A DNA stretch of 39,951 nt. Origin: Sphaerochaeta sp. (GTDB lineage: Bacteria > Spirochaetota > Spirochaetia > Sphaerochaetales > Sphaerochaetaceae). The position numbers and the translations under genes are program-made. Position 1 is the first letter of the stretch. Every line of letters begins with the position of its first letter. The stretch is taken from positions 1 through 39,951 of the forward strand of contig JAEINL010000033.1 of assembly GCA_016342655.1 (NCBI GenBank), given 5' to 3'. Of the stretch, positions 25,856-34,803 are shown in pieces. The notes under the pieces were generated by a model that saw only the letters and a list, made by a program, of their open reading frames with translations, did no database searches and was not told where the DNA came from.

Positions 25856-25897
25856 AACCCGGATACCGCTAGCTTAGCTCTGCGTGCGGTCCGGGTT
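25856..25897 (-). terminator. prs terminator built into the coding end
   Basis: AACCCGGA + CCGC (plus strand 25856-25863 and 25866-25869) pair with GCGG + TCCGGGTT (25886-25897). On the minus strand the first arm is the last codons of prs (ending before TAA at 25876-25874), followed by TTATTCC. A strong 12-bp stem overlaps the stop codon. Confidence 0.7.
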
Positions 25898-27172
25898 ACT
25901 AGCGCTGGCAGAGGCCCTTTGCGCTGCATTTTGTGCCTGAGTATTGTCAATCATAATCTGGATGAACTTTCTGTTGTCGAGTAACGGACTTATGGATCGG
26001 CCATGGTGCAGACGGCTGATTACCCGAGCAAACAGCTCAGTGATGTCAGCCTGGACATACCAGTCCTTCTCCAGAAGGTCACGTCCATGGTAGACAGCAT
26101 TGGTTCCTATAATCCTATAGAAAATACCATCTTGATAGGCTTGATCAAACTCTTCCACTGCATTGGCATTGAAAAAAGGCAGGCTAACCATACAGATGAC
26201 ACGCTTTGCTCCAAGGCTCATCAGCTCACGCATGGCGATAATCAACGTTCCACCAGTAGCAAGCATGTCGTCGGCCATAAGGACGGTCTTGCCAGTGACA
26301 TCACCGAGGAGATTGATGCTCTTGATATTGGAGTGCTTGGCATCCTTACTGACGATGGAGTAGTCACGCTCCTTGTAGAGCATGGCAAGGGGTCGGTGCA
26401 ATGCCTGGGCATAGAACTTGTTGCGGCTAATGGCACCGGTATCGGGGGAGACTACCACCAAATCAGGATCACTGAAGTCAATAACCTTGTGCAGGGCAAT
26501 GAGTGTCTGGTAAGAACCATGGAGGTTCTCCAGATGCAGATGTGAGAAGCAGTTCTCAATTTCCCTACTGTGAATATCTAAGGTAATGATCCTATCCACA
26601 CGCAACATTTCACAAATACGGCCAAACATGGCTGCAGTTAGAGCCTCACGACCGCCTTTCTTGTGCTGTCTTGAATAGGGATAGGTGGGCAAAACCAACG
26701 TTACACTCTCTCCACCTGCAAGCTGTATGGCGTTGATGGTGGTGAACAGGAACATCAGATGATCATTAACCGACAACGGAATGGGATCATCAGAACCGGC
26801 TACACGTACAGGCTCCGAATTGGACAGGTCATAGACAATGAAGACACGAAGCCCTCGTACCGCATCTAGAATCTCTGCCTTCACTTCCCCATTGGCAAAC
26901 CTTGTGTATTTTGCCTTGATGGTAAAGTCAGGACACTGGAACGAGCCGGGTCGCTTACTTCTAGGGATGCGCTTGTTGTTCAGATCGTCGAGCAGGGTGA
27001 CCGTCTTGAGAATCTCCTCCTCACTCATGTTGTGCCTTTTTGCAAGGGCAGAGGAAAGCTTTGTGTAACGTTCAAGGTATAAACGGCGCAAATGTTTTAC
27101 AATCTTGCCGGTGAAGTACTCTGAGCCAGGACCTGCGATGATTCCAAGCTTTTGCGGTTTGATGATACTCAT
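25874..27172 (-). CDS. prs: Ribose-phosphate pyrophosphokinase, long form
   Basis: Makes PRPP from ribose 5-phosphate and ATP for nucleotide, His and Trp synthesis. Key sites are present: RFANGEVKAEI (91-101), KKGGREALTAAMFGR, TLDIHSREI, VVSPDTGAISR and the PRPP-binding loop VLMADDMLATGGTLI (about 294-308). At 432 aa it is about 115 longer than the usual enzyme. The excess comes mainly from a helical insertion near residues 30-85 (LERYTKLSSALAKRHNMSEEE, then NKRIPRSKRPGSFQC), just before the RFxxGE strand, and a polar tail QNAAQRASASASNPDRTQS. Start ATG 27172 is chosen for homology; the TTG at 27190 adds six residues. No good ribosome site is seen at either. Confidence 0.9.
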   Translation of the reverse strand: MSIIKPQKLGIIAGPGSEYFTGKIVKHLRRLYLERYTKLSSALAKRHNMSEEEILKTVTLLDDLNNKRIPRSKRPGSFQCPDFTIKAKYTRFANGEVKAEILDAVRGLRVFIVYDLSNSEPVRVAGSDDPIPLSVNDHLMFLFTTINAIQLAGGESVTLVLPTYPYSRQHKKGGREALTAAMFGRICEMLRVDRIITLDIHSREIENCFSHLHLENLHGSYQTLIALHKVIDFSDPDLVVVSPDTGAISRNKFYAQALHRPLAMLYKERDYSIVSKDAKHSNIKSINLLGDVTGKTVLMADDMLATGGTLIIAMRELMSLGAKRVICMVSLPFFNANAVEEFDQAYQDGIFYRIIGTNAVYHGRDLLEKDWYVQADITELFARVISRLHHGRSISPLLDNRKFIQIMIDNTQAQNAAQRASASASNPDRTQS

Positions 27173-27408
27173 GGTCAAACCATACAACAACAGGTATGAA
27201 AGTTCAATCCATTTCAGGGGGAAGAATCACAGCAGAGAGTCGTGTTTTGGAGTTTTATCTAGAGGCGAGCCGAAAGTAGCCACGAAATAGGCATAAGGAA
27301 CGCATAAAGAATAACTTACCCATTTTAGACTATATATAAACCTTAACTTGCTTTCTGTATAAAATTGTCCTATTGTTGTATCATGAAGATGTTCTATGGG
27401 AGACATTC

Positions 27409-27834
27409 ATGCATACCAGACAGGTTGAAAACAGGGAGCTTTTGCTTGATCTCCTATCCAAGGAGCTCGATAAGGATGAGGTTTCCCAGTACCATGCCCG
27501 ACTGGCTTACGTCAGGCTCGCACTGGCAGGACTTCCCGTAGAGGAACTGGCCAGGCTTTCTGACAAGTCGAAACCCTCCATCAATCTCTGGATACGATTA
27601 TTCACCAAGTCAGGACCTGATGCACTGATGCTCCACCAGGGCAAACACCCGAAACTGAATATTTCCCAGATGGAACAAATCCGTTACGACATCAACCACG
27701 TACCCGCTGACTTCGGCTACAGCAAGTCCTCCTGGACGGGGCAGCTGCTCAGCGAGCATATAAGGAAGATGTATGACGTGAGCCTCCATCCGAGGCAATG
27801 TCTGAGGATTTTGTCTGAATTTTTAGCAAAATAA
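27409..27834 (+). pseudogene. IS630-like transposase N-terminal fragment
   Basis: A 141-aa helix-turn-helix protein resembling the DNA-binding front end of IS630/winged-helix transposases: the first HTH is around LAGLPVEELARLSDKSKPSI, and the second domain is around WTGQLLSEHIRKMYDVSLHPRQCLRIL. The catalytic DDE half is absent and the frame stops at LAK right before the neighbouring IS, so it appears to be a remnant. ATG 27409 with GGGAG upstream is preferred over the TTG at 27373. It could still act as a DNA-binding protein. No matching DDE remainder is found on the far side of the next transposase. Confidence 0.6.
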
Positions 27835-27876
27835 CAGGACGTAAGGATTGTATAATGTCTAATTAGTCAGTAGTAT

Positions 27877-27892
27877 TTCTCCAAGTGGAGAA
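27877..27892 (+). promoter_or_regulatory. Hairpin covering the transposase ribosome site
   Basis: TTCTCC-AAGT-GGAGAA, a perfect 6-bp stem whose 3' arm contains the GGAG ribosome site of the gene starting at 27898. A TATAAT lies at 27851-27856. Such sequestration is a known way for insertion sequences to avoid expression by read-through. Confidence 0.45.
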
Positions 27893-27897
27893 CCTGC

Positions 27898-29121
27898 ATG
27901 GAGGAATGTACACTACAACAGCAATGCAAGAACCTTTGTAATCTGCTGCCAGAGCATCACCGCCGGTTGTACGCCGGCACTCTTGCATCAGCACTTCCCC
28001 ATGGTGGGATCACCAGAATATCCAGGGACTTGTTTATCTCAAGGAAGACGGTCAGCAAGGGTATGAGGGAAAGTGCAATGCTGGGTTCCTCCACAGCAGT
28101 GCACCCAACGACAAACATCCGCAAACCCGGTGGTGGGAGGAAAGACCTGCTCATGCTTAATCCAACGATCGGAAAGACTTTTGATGCGGTTGTCGCCTCA
28201 TGCACCGCTGGCGACCCAATGAATGAGGCGGTAAAATGGGTAAGCATGACTCGCAAGGGCATTTCCACAGCCATGGAGGCCCTCCTCGGGTATCCCATGT
28301 CCGAGTATTATGTGTCCAGGTTGCTCAAGGCCAAGGGCTTCTCCCGAAGAAAGATGAGCAAGTCCATTCCCCTCAAGCAGGTGGAGGACAAGGATGCCCA
28401 GTTCAAGAACATCGAGAGGTTGAGAAAAGAGTACAATGACAGCAAGTCCCCTGTGGTGAGCATCGATACGAAGAAGAAGGAGATGCTCGGAAACTTCTAT
28501 CGTGAGGGGCGTTGCTTTTGCAAGGAAAGCAGAAAGGTCAGCGACCATGACTTCCCCTCCTTCTCCAACGGCAAGGTGACCCCTCACGGGGTGTATGACA
28601 TACAAAGGAACGAGGGCTTCCTTACCTGCGGGACCACGGCCCATGACACTTTTGAATTCAATGTCACCTGCATAGGGGACTGGTGGGACACATTGGGAAA
28701 GTCCAACTATCCTTCAGCAACGAAGCTGCTGATCCTTGCCGATGGAGGGGGAAGCAACTCCAGCAGGAGCTATAAATTCCGCCAGGAGCTGCAGGAACTC
28801 TCAGATAGAATCGGACGAGAGATACGGATAGCCCACTACCCACCCTATTCATCCAAATGGAATCCGATCGAACATCTGCTTTTTTGCCACATAAGCAGGG
28901 GATGGAATGGAATGGTCTTCAACGATGCCTCGGAGATGGTGCTAGCGGCGATGCGCGTCACTACCACCACTGGCCTAAAAGTCTATGCCAGTCTCAAGAC
29001 CCAGCAATATGAGAAGGGAATCAAGGCCTCGGAATCCTTTCTACAAGATTACAGTGTGGTCCATGATGAATATCTCGGCAAATGGAACTACGTCATCAAG
29101 CCAAGGGAGGAAAGCCCTTGA
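27898..29121 (+). CDS. ISAzo13-like DDE transposase
   Basis: 407 aa, apparently full length. The Rhodopirellula-type/ISAzo13 signature is clear. A helical N-terminal DNA-binding region is followed by VVSIDTKKKEMLGNFYREG (first catalytic Asp), HDTFEFNVTCIGDWWDT, LILADGGGSNSSRSYKFRQ (second Asp) and YPPYSSKWNPIEHLLFCH (catalytic Glu), ending with WNYVIKP. ATG 27898 has GGAG seven bases upstream, partly buried in a hairpin. It may be active, but I could not find matching terminal inverted repeats in the flanks, so element ends are undefined. Confidence 0.85.
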   Translation: MEECTLQQQCKNLCNLLPEHHRRLYAGTLASALPHGGITRISRDLFISRKTVSKGMRESAMLGSSTAVHPTTNIRKPGGGRKDLLMLNPTIGKTFDAVVASCTAGDPMNEAVKWVSMTRKGISTAMEALLGYPMSEYYVSRLLKAKGFSRRKMSKSIPLKQVEDKDAQFKNIERLRKEYNDSKSPVVSIDTKKKEMLGNFYREGRCFCKESRKVSDHDFPSFSNGKVTPHGVYDIQRNEGFLTCGTTAHDTFEFNVTCIGDWWDTLGKSNYPSATKLLILADGGGSNSSRSYKFRQELQELSDRIGREIRIAHYPPYSSKWNPIEHLLFCHISRGWNGMVFNDASEMVLAAMRVTTTTGLKVYASLKTQQYEKGIKASESFLQDYSVVHDEYLGKWNYVIKPREESP

Positions 29122-29431
29122 TTCTTGGATGACCAGATAGGGCAGGCTCCTGCAATGATACGATAGCACTTCCAACACATCCCTGACCTAGCACCAATCA
29201 ATCCAACAGCCATAGCTCATGAGGAAATCCACCGGCAAATAATCTCGCTGGTGGCATTGCTGTTGAAAAAACAGCTGAATTTCCGTTTGGAAGGACTGAC
29301 AGTATATGTCTTTTGTTTGCCATTGAAGATTTCAACATATGGGAAAGTTATTCTTTACTCATCCCTAAAAGAAAAACTCTTCAGCCAACTACTTTACCAA
29401 ACCAGCCCAAAATTGATACGTTTGAGTAGAT
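29122..29431. other. Gene-free stretch after the transposase
   Basis: 310 bases with no convincing ORF. It holds one imperfect hairpin, CCACCGGC (29229-29236) with GCTGGTGG (29247-29254), that may be part of the IS right end or a weak terminator. No inverted repeat matching the left flank was recognised. Confidence 0.5.
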
Positions 29432-31195
29432 ATGAATACACTAATCACCCTGTTTAGAATTGTAGGTAGCCTAGGGCTTTTTCTCTATGGGATCAAAATC
29501 CTCAGTGAAGGGCTCCAGAAGACTGCCGGCAACAGACTGAAGGCAATACTTCGGCTCATGACTAAGAACCGTTTCGTCTCTGTCCTGACGGGTATCATCA
29601 TTACCATCCTAATACAGAGTTCTTCAGCAACTACCGTCATGGTGGTCAGCTTTGTGAATGCTGGGCTGATGGACCTTTTTCAAGCTATCGGGGTCATCCT
29701 TGGAGCTAACATCGGTACCACGTTCACAGGATGGCTGGTCGCCCTACTCGGTTTCAAGATGGACATCACCTCTCTGGCTCTCATTTCCTTAGCAATAGCC
29801 CTGCCGATGATGTTCTCCAAAAAAAACCATATCCGCGAGATGGCCGATATCTTACTAGGATTTGGACTGCTTTTCCTTGGCCTCAACTTCATGCAAAAGT
29901 CCATGCCAAACTTGAGCGGTAACGTGGAAGCCCTTGCTTTCCTCAGCACCTTCAACAAGGACTCGCTGTTAATGATCCTGACCTGTGTCCTTATCGGGAC
30001 AGCAGTCACCGTTGTGGTACAGTCATCCTCTGCCGCGATGACGATGACCCTAACCATGGCTTTCAACGGCTGGCTTGGGATTACAGCCTCTGCTGCCTTG
30101 ATCTTAGGCTCGAACATAGGTACCACCATCACAGCCTATCTGGCTTCCATAGGTACCAGTACTACAGCAAAAAGAGCAGCTTTGGCACATATTATCTTCA
30201 ACGTAATCGGCACACTTCTTGCCATCATATTCCTCAAACCGATTCTCTTGTTGGTGAACTTCCTTACCCTCAAGGATATCTATTCACTCTCAGCAGTGGA
30301 ACTGGCCCACCAACTGCCTCTCTTCCTTGCCATGTTCCATACGGTTTTCAACGTATCCAACACCATCCTATTCTTCCCCTTTGTCCGCCATTACGCCCGA
30401 CTAATAGAAAGGATGGTTCCTGCCAAGGATGAATATGACGAGGGCACCTACCACTTCAAATACATAGGGGGTACCTTCATCGACTCCCCTGAACTCTATA
30501 TGATCACCATCAGGGATGAAATACAAAAAATGGCAAATCTTGCCTGCAATATGCTTAACCGCTACCGTTTTATGTTCAACAACCCTGATATCAATCTTGA
30601 AGTAGATGTTGCTGCAATGAAGCATGACGAGGAGTATGCCGACCAGATGCAGGAACAGCTCTCGGACTTCTGCGTCCACCTGCTTCAGGATTCACAGACT
30701 CCCACAAACGCCTCTTCACTGAACTGCCTAATCCGTGTCATGGATGAACTGGAGTCAGTGACCGACAGTTGCTTTAACCTAGTGATGCTTACACAAAGAC
30801 GGTTCCAGCAGAACTGGAAATTCAACGAGGCCATCGATACGGAGCTTCGCCAGTATCAGACACTTGTCCAGGAGTTCCTCAACTATGTGCGAGACCGCAT
30901 GGACAAGACCCTTACCAAGGCGGAGATGCAAAAGGCCAACGAATTTGAAGAGCAGATCAACACCTGGAGAAACCATCTGACAAACCTTGTACAGGCTCGT
31001 CTCTCCGGAGAGCATGCCGATGTACGCATGGAGTTGCTCATCCTTGAGAAGATTCGCCATCTGGAGCACATAGGAGACTACTGTACCAACATTGCAGAAG
31101 CTTATCACCAGGCGGTAAAACACACGCCAATGCTGCAAAAGCGATCGGGTAGACCTGTAGCAATACTGACTAAAGATGATGAAAAGGTAATCTGA
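29432..31195 (+). CDS. Na/Pi cotransporter family protein with PhoU-like domain
   Basis: An inner-membrane sodium/phosphate symporter (NptA/YjbB type), 587 aa. Two inverted membrane repeats each carry the QSSSA signature: IQSSSATTVMV (about 61) and VQSSSAAMTM (about 197), with GANIGTT and GSNIGTT following each. The cytoplasmic C-terminal third (about 345-560) is a helical PhoU-like domain (DEIQKMANLACNMLNRY, KIRHLEHIGDYCTNIAEA). There is no phosphate-regulon gene next to it. Start ATG 29432 is set by the family N-terminus; the ribosome site is poor. A terminator follows 30 bases after the stop. Confidence 0.92.
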   Translation: MNTLITLFRIVGSLGLFLYGIKILSEGLQKTAGNRLKAILRLMTKNRFVSVLTGIIITILIQSSSATTVMVVSFVNAGLMDLFQAIGVILGANIGTTFTGWLVALLGFKMDITSLALISLAIALPMMFSKKNHIREMADILLGFGLLFLGLNFMQKSMPNLSGNVEALAFLSTFNKDSLLMILTCVLIGTAVTVVVQSSSAAMTMTLTMAFNGWLGITASAALILGSNIGTTITAYLASIGTSTTAKRAALAHIIFNVIGTLLAIIFLKPILLLVNFLTLKDIYSLSAVELAHQLPLFLAMFHTVFNVSNTILFFPFVRHYARLIERMVPAKDEYDEGTYHFKYIGGTFIDSPELYMITIRDEIQKMANLACNMLNRYRFMFNNPDINLEVDVAAMKHDEEYADQMQEQLSDFCVHLLQDSQTPTNASSLNCLIRVMDELESVTDSCFNLVMLTQRRFQQNWKFNEAIDTELRQYQTLVQEFLNYVRDRMDKTLTKAEMQKANEFEEQINTWRNHLTNLVQARLSGEHADVRMELLILEKIRHLEHIGDYCTNIAEAYHQAVKHTPMLQKRSGRPVAILTKDDEKVI

Positions 31196-31225
31196 CTCTG
31201 ATAGTAAAACAAGACAGTGCCTTCA

Positions 31226-31247
31226 AACCCACCTTTTCAGGTGGGTT
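31226..31247 (+). terminator. Rho-independent terminator after the Na/Pi gene
   Basis: AACCCACC-TTTTCA-GGTGGGTT (31226-31247), followed by ATTCTTTCTTTCC. A pyrimidine-rich TTCTTTC-type run continues to about 31272, toward the convergent argH. Confidence 0.8.
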
Positions 31248-31288
31248 ATTCTTTCTTTCCTTCTTTCCTTTCACAAAGGGATCTTACT

Positions 31289-32662
31289 CTAGTAGAGAAC
31301 AACCTCAACACCTGAGATGCCACACAGCTGTTCATACGCATCGCTATATGATTGCAACACCTGATTACATCCCTCTTGCATGAGGTTTACAAACAAGAGA
31401 TCCTCATCAAGGGCAAGGTTTCCAGTGGTTCCCAGGCTAGTGCGGCCCTTGATTGTGGCAATAGGGTCGAAGGCCTTGACATCTGAGAGGTGCAGCCCGA
31501 CATCCTTGTAGATGTCACGAAAATTACCCCCCTCTGCGACCTTGTTCAAAACCACATCAGTAGCGTAGAGCGAAGGGACACAGGCCTTGGCAAGGGCCTC
31601 TTCATGGACTACCAGGCCACAGAGCATCCGACTCATGATACCTACCAGCTGCCATGTGGCTTTGGTTCCCTGCATCAGAGGTTCCTTGGTGTCCTGGAAG
31701 TCCCTGTTGTATCCCGAAGGAAGGCTTCTGATGATGGACTTGACCGCCATTGCTGAGGAGGAGACCAAGGCAGAACGGCTTCTGGCTAGTTCAAGTCCAT
31801 CAGGGTTTTTCTTCTGGGGCATGATGGAAGATCCTGTGCACAACTCCTGGGGAAGGGAGAAGTATCCAAACTCAGGCAGCGTAAAAAGGATAAGGTCCTG
31901 GGCAAGCTTGCTTATGGTCAGGGCGATGTAATCGCAGCTGTCCAGCAACATCGCCTCAAACTTGCCGCGGCTGTTGTTTGCATAGAGCACATTGTTCTGC
32001 ACCCGGGAAAAGCCCATCTCAGAGGCAACAAACTCCCTATCCAGGGGAAGGGGAACTCCGTAGGAGGCAGCAGATCCCAAGGGACTCTGGTCTAGCGTCC
32101 AGGAAAGATGCATCAGGTGTTGCGCCTCATCATAGAGCTCTTCTGCAAACGATGCTGCCCACAGCCCGACAGACGAGGGCATCGCTATCTGCATATGGGT
32201 CCTTCCCGGCATGGGGACAAACTCATGCTTTTTGGCAAACTCCAACAGGCTTTTTGCAAAAGAGCCTGTTTCCCTACAAAGCTTGAGGGCGTATTCACGC
32301 ATCCAGAGGCGCAAGGCTGTCTGCACTTGGTCGTTGCGGCTTCTTCCTGTATGGATCTTCTTGCCTGCCTCCCCCACCTTGGCAGTGAGAAAGCCTTCGA
32401 TGGCTGTATGGCAGTCCTCATCCTCCTTCGTTATGGGGAAGCTACCTTCGGTGCCCTTATGGATGACTTCTTGCAAAGCCCCTTCAAGTTGGCAAAGTTC
32501 CTCTTCTGAAAGAAGACCGATACTTTGTAGCCCTCTTGCATGGGCAATAGATGCCAAGGCGTCAGAGACCACCAGCTGTTGGTCCAGGATATAGTCCTTG
32601 TTTACCGTAAACTCTTCCATAAGCGAATCAAGCGAATAGTCTTTCTGCCATAGTTTGGACAT
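31289..32662 (-). CDS. argH: Argininosuccinate lyase
   Basis: Splits argininosuccinate into arginine and fumarate, the last step of arginine synthesis. 457 aa, normal length. Superfamily marks: GKKIHTGRSRNDQVQTA (about 105-121), GRTHMQIAMP containing the catalytic His, and the flexible signature loop GSSIMPQKKNPD (about 278-289) with the catalytic Ser. GGAAGG precedes ATG 32662. No argG or other arginine gene is nearby, so it stands alone with its own promoter. Confidence 0.96.
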   Translation of the reverse strand: MSKLWQKDYSLDSLMEEFTVNKDYILDQQLVVSDALASIAHARGLQSIGLLSEEELCQLEGALQEVIHKGTEGSFPITKEDEDCHTAIEGFLTAKVGEAGKKIHTGRSRNDQVQTALRLWMREYALKLCRETGSFAKSLLEFAKKHEFVPMPGRTHMQIAMPSSVGLWAASFAEELYDEAQHLMHLSWTLDQSPLGSAASYGVPLPLDREFVASEMGFSRVQNNVLYANNSRGKFEAMLLDSCDYIALTISKLAQDLILFTLPEFGYFSLPQELCTGSSIMPQKKNPDGLELARSRSALVSSSAMAVKSIIRSLPSGYNRDFQDTKEPLMQGTKATWQLVGIMSRMLCGLVVHEEALAKACVPSLYATDVVLNKVAEGGNFRDIYKDVGLHLSDVKAFDPIATIKGRTSLGTTGNLALDEDLLFVNLMQEGCNQVLQSYSDAYEQLCGISGVEVVLY

Positions 32663-32684
32663 GCCTTCCCCCCAAGATTATCCA

Positions 32685-32714
32685 AGTCTAGGGTGTTTGC
32701 TCCCCCTCTGTCAA
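32685..32714 (-). promoter_or_regulatory. argH promoter
   Basis: On the minus strand a perfect TTGACA (32714-32709), an 18-base spacer and TAGACT (32690-32685), about 23 bases before the argH start. Confidence 0.65.
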
Positions 32715-32750
32715 TTGAAGCAATACGAGTATCTTCCCCTCTTTTTCACT

Positions 32751-33710
32751 ATGAAAACATGTACATACGCCCTTGCGACAATGCTTATGCTCCTGCTCCT
32801 TACCACCGGTTGCGGTTGCAACCAAGAGGGTCCTCAGGTCACAAACCTCTTTGCCCAACAGGACAGCACGCCCCCGAAGCTGCTCAGTGCAAAAGCCATA
32901 GACACAGCCACCATCACCGTACGGTTCACCGAAGAGCTAAGGACCAAATCCATCATACTTAAGGTCAATGGGATAAGGAACACAAACTACCTCTGTGCAA
33001 GGGACACGCTCATGCTCTATCTCCCCTCACCCATGGGAATAGCCTCCTCAACCCGACTGGAAGGTCGGGTAGAGGACCTGTGGGGAAACAGCACACGCTT
33101 TAGTGTTGAGGTCTGGGCTCACAACCCGAACAGGGCAGGCATCCTTATCAATGAATTCTCTACCAAGGGTTCGGCCAACAATCCTGACAGGGTTGAACTG
33201 CGTATCACCAAAGCAGGAAACCTTGCCGGCATCACTGTGACAAATGGTGTAGGTCCCCATACCAAGGACCGGTGCATCCTAGGGGACAAGCAGGTGTACG
33301 CTGGGGATTTCATTGTCATCGCTTTCCAACAGGGGGAGACAGAGATTCCCTACACATCAGAATATCTTGGAGGCCTAGGATCGAATAACGGAAGCATTAC
33401 CGTCACAGAAAGTCCTGACTGGGAGAGTCCAATCCTTGATGCAGTCCTTTACAGCAACAAGACTACCACCACCTACAGTGGCTTTGGATCGAAAGAGACT
33501 GAGGAGTGTGCTCTTCTTCTCTATCAGGGACGGCAATGGGACTCCCAAATGGCAGAAAAGGCCATAGACTCCACCAACGGCACCGCGACGCGCACGCTGT
33601 GCCGCTACAACTACAGCGATACCAACGGTGAACAGGACTGGTATGTCTGTGATACCAGGGAAGCAAGCTTTGGCCGTGAGAATTCTGCTATACCGTACGT
33701 GAAGCAATAA
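32751..33710 (+). CDS. Predicted lipoprotein with lamin-tail-like domain
   Basis: 319 aa. A hydrophobic leader ends LTTGC, giving a lipoprotein cysteine at 21 (GCGCN), so the product should be membrane-anchored and exposed to the periplasm or surface. Residues about 40-115 look like an Ig/SbsA-type beta module (PPKLLSAKAIDTATITVRF). From about 120 the ILINEFSTKGSANNPDRVEL segment resembles the start of lamin-tail domains (IxINEvxxxg..D.vEL), ending near DGNGE-like NGEQDWYVCDTR. ATG 32751 fits the signal peptide. There is no purine-rich ribosome site in the pyrimidine-rich leader. The role is unknown; such domains often sit beside secreted nucleases or adhesins. Confidence 0.7.
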   Translation: MKTCTYALATMLMLLLLTTGCGCNQEGPQVTNLFAQQDSTPPKLLSAKAIDTATITVRFTEELRTKSIILKVNGIRNTNYLCARDTLMLYLPSPMGIASSTRLEGRVEDLWGNSTRFSVEVWAHNPNRAGILINEFSTKGSANNPDRVELRITKAGNLAGITVTNGVGPHTKDRCILGDKQVYAGDFIVIAFQQGETEIPYTSEYLGGLGSNNGSITVTESPDWESPILDAVLYSNKTTTTYSGFGSKETEECALLLYQGRQWDSQMAEKAIDSTNGTATRTLCRYNYSDTNGEQDWYVCDTREASFGRENSAIPYVKQ

Positions 33711-33808
33711 CCTAGGGAAGTGCTATTCTAAAGAGGCTAGCAATCATTGATTCCACCTAGACGATGATAAAACAATTCCCTATGATTGGGTAATCGAGGA
33801 TGAGAAAG

Positions 33809-34684
33809 ATGAGTACAACCACCGATATAGCCCACACGCTTCTGAAACTTACAAAAGTCAAGGAATTTGCAACAAAGCAATACCAGAACCCTTCCAGGGG
33901 CAACGCTCTGATGGATGCCAAGCATTTCAAGTCTGGGTATACCCTCGAAATGTGCGAGGTGATGGGTAAGAAAATCACCACTGTCAGTGGTCCTGATCCC
34001 GATGGCAGGCACCTACTGTTCTTCCATGGGGGTTCATATGTGGTCGAGGCCTCGATCCTGCACCGGAGATTTCTCCAAGTCCTTGCCAAAGAATACCATC
34101 TGACTATCTCTTTCATCGACTATCCTCTTGCACCGGAGAATACCTTCAGGACAACCAAGGCCATGGTCATTGCCTCCTATCAGAAGATAACCAGTACCTA
34201 CCCAGACCATACCTTCTTTCTTTTTGGTGATTCTGCCGGAGGGGGTTTGGCTTTGGCCCTCCTCCAGGTCCTGCGTGAGGAAGGTATGCAACCATTCCCA
34301 AGGAAGACCGTGTTATGCTCCCCTTGGCTTGACCTATCCTTGCAGAACAAACATCTTCCAGACTATGAGGAAGATGACCCTGTCTTGTCGGTAGAGGGAC
34401 TGAAGTATGCAGCCCAACTCTATAGTGGTGGTGAAGACCTTTCGACTCCCTTCCTCTCCCCAATTTTCGGGAATATGGACAATCTGGGAGAGATACTGCT
34501 CTTTGTCGGTACCCATGAGATACTCTTTCCTGACTGCCTGGTGTTGCAGGAGACAATCAAGAAAGCCAAGGGTTCATCGCTGACGATGATGATTGGCCAA
34601 GATCTGATGCATGACTGGGTGCTGTTTCCCACCAAGGAAGCAAAGGAAGTACCACCTCAGATAGATGCCTTCCTGCACCGATGA
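33809..34684 (+). CDS. Alpha/beta-hydrolase (HSL-type esterase)
   Basis: 291 aa. An oxyanion-hole motif HGGSYVVEA (about 74) and nucleophile elbow GDSAGGG (about 140-146) place it in the hormone-sensitive-lipase esterase group. DYPLAPENTF is the usual block between them, and the catalytic acid and His are likely in the C-terminal FPDC and MHDW segments. I chose ATG 33809 because GAGG sits nine bases upstream; the ATG at 33800 overlaps that site. There is no signal peptide, so it is cytoplasmic. The substrate is unknown. Relatives often accompany DUF6320/acyltransferase pairs, and such a pair is 20 kb away here. Confidence 0.87.
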   Translation: MSTTTDIAHTLLKLTKVKEFATKQYQNPSRGNALMDAKHFKSGYTLEMCEVMGKKITTVSGPDPDGRHLLFFHGGSYVVEASILHRRFLQVLAKEYHLTISFIDYPLAPENTFRTTKAMVIASYQKITSTYPDHTFFLFGDSAGGGLALALLQVLREEGMQPFPRKTVLCSPWLDLSLQNKHLPDYEEDDPVLSVEGLKYAAQLYSGGEDLSTPFLSPIFGNMDNLGEILLFVGTHEILFPDCLVLQETIKKAKGSSLTMMIGQDLMHDWVLFPTKEAKEVPPQIDAFLHR

Positions 34685-34756
34685 GGACACGCGAGAAAGG
34701 ACTACCTGACAGGTGATGGATATGACACGCCTAGGCTCTGGCAAGATAGACCTACA

Positions 34757-34780
34757 GAGAGGAGGCTTACGCCTCCCCTC
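34757..34780. terminator. Hairpin between convergent esterase and thioredoxin genes
   Basis: GAGAGGAGGC-TTAC-GCCTCCCCTC, a 10-bp stem with one wobble, without a T-run on either strand. It resembles the GGAGGC/GCCTCC hairpin of the 157-bp repeat but the flanks do not match. Confidence 0.5.
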
Positions 34781-34803
34781 CATTACAAACATCAGGGCGA
34801 ACC

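Noticed and set aside
29251-29457. 68-codon ORF before the Na/Pi cotransporter
   Set aside because: No ribosome site, no homology recognised, overlaps the start of the real gene in another frame.
34757-34780. Third copy of the 157-bp repeat
   Set aside because: Only the GGAGGC/GCCTCC hairpin is shared; flanking bases do not align with the two true copies.
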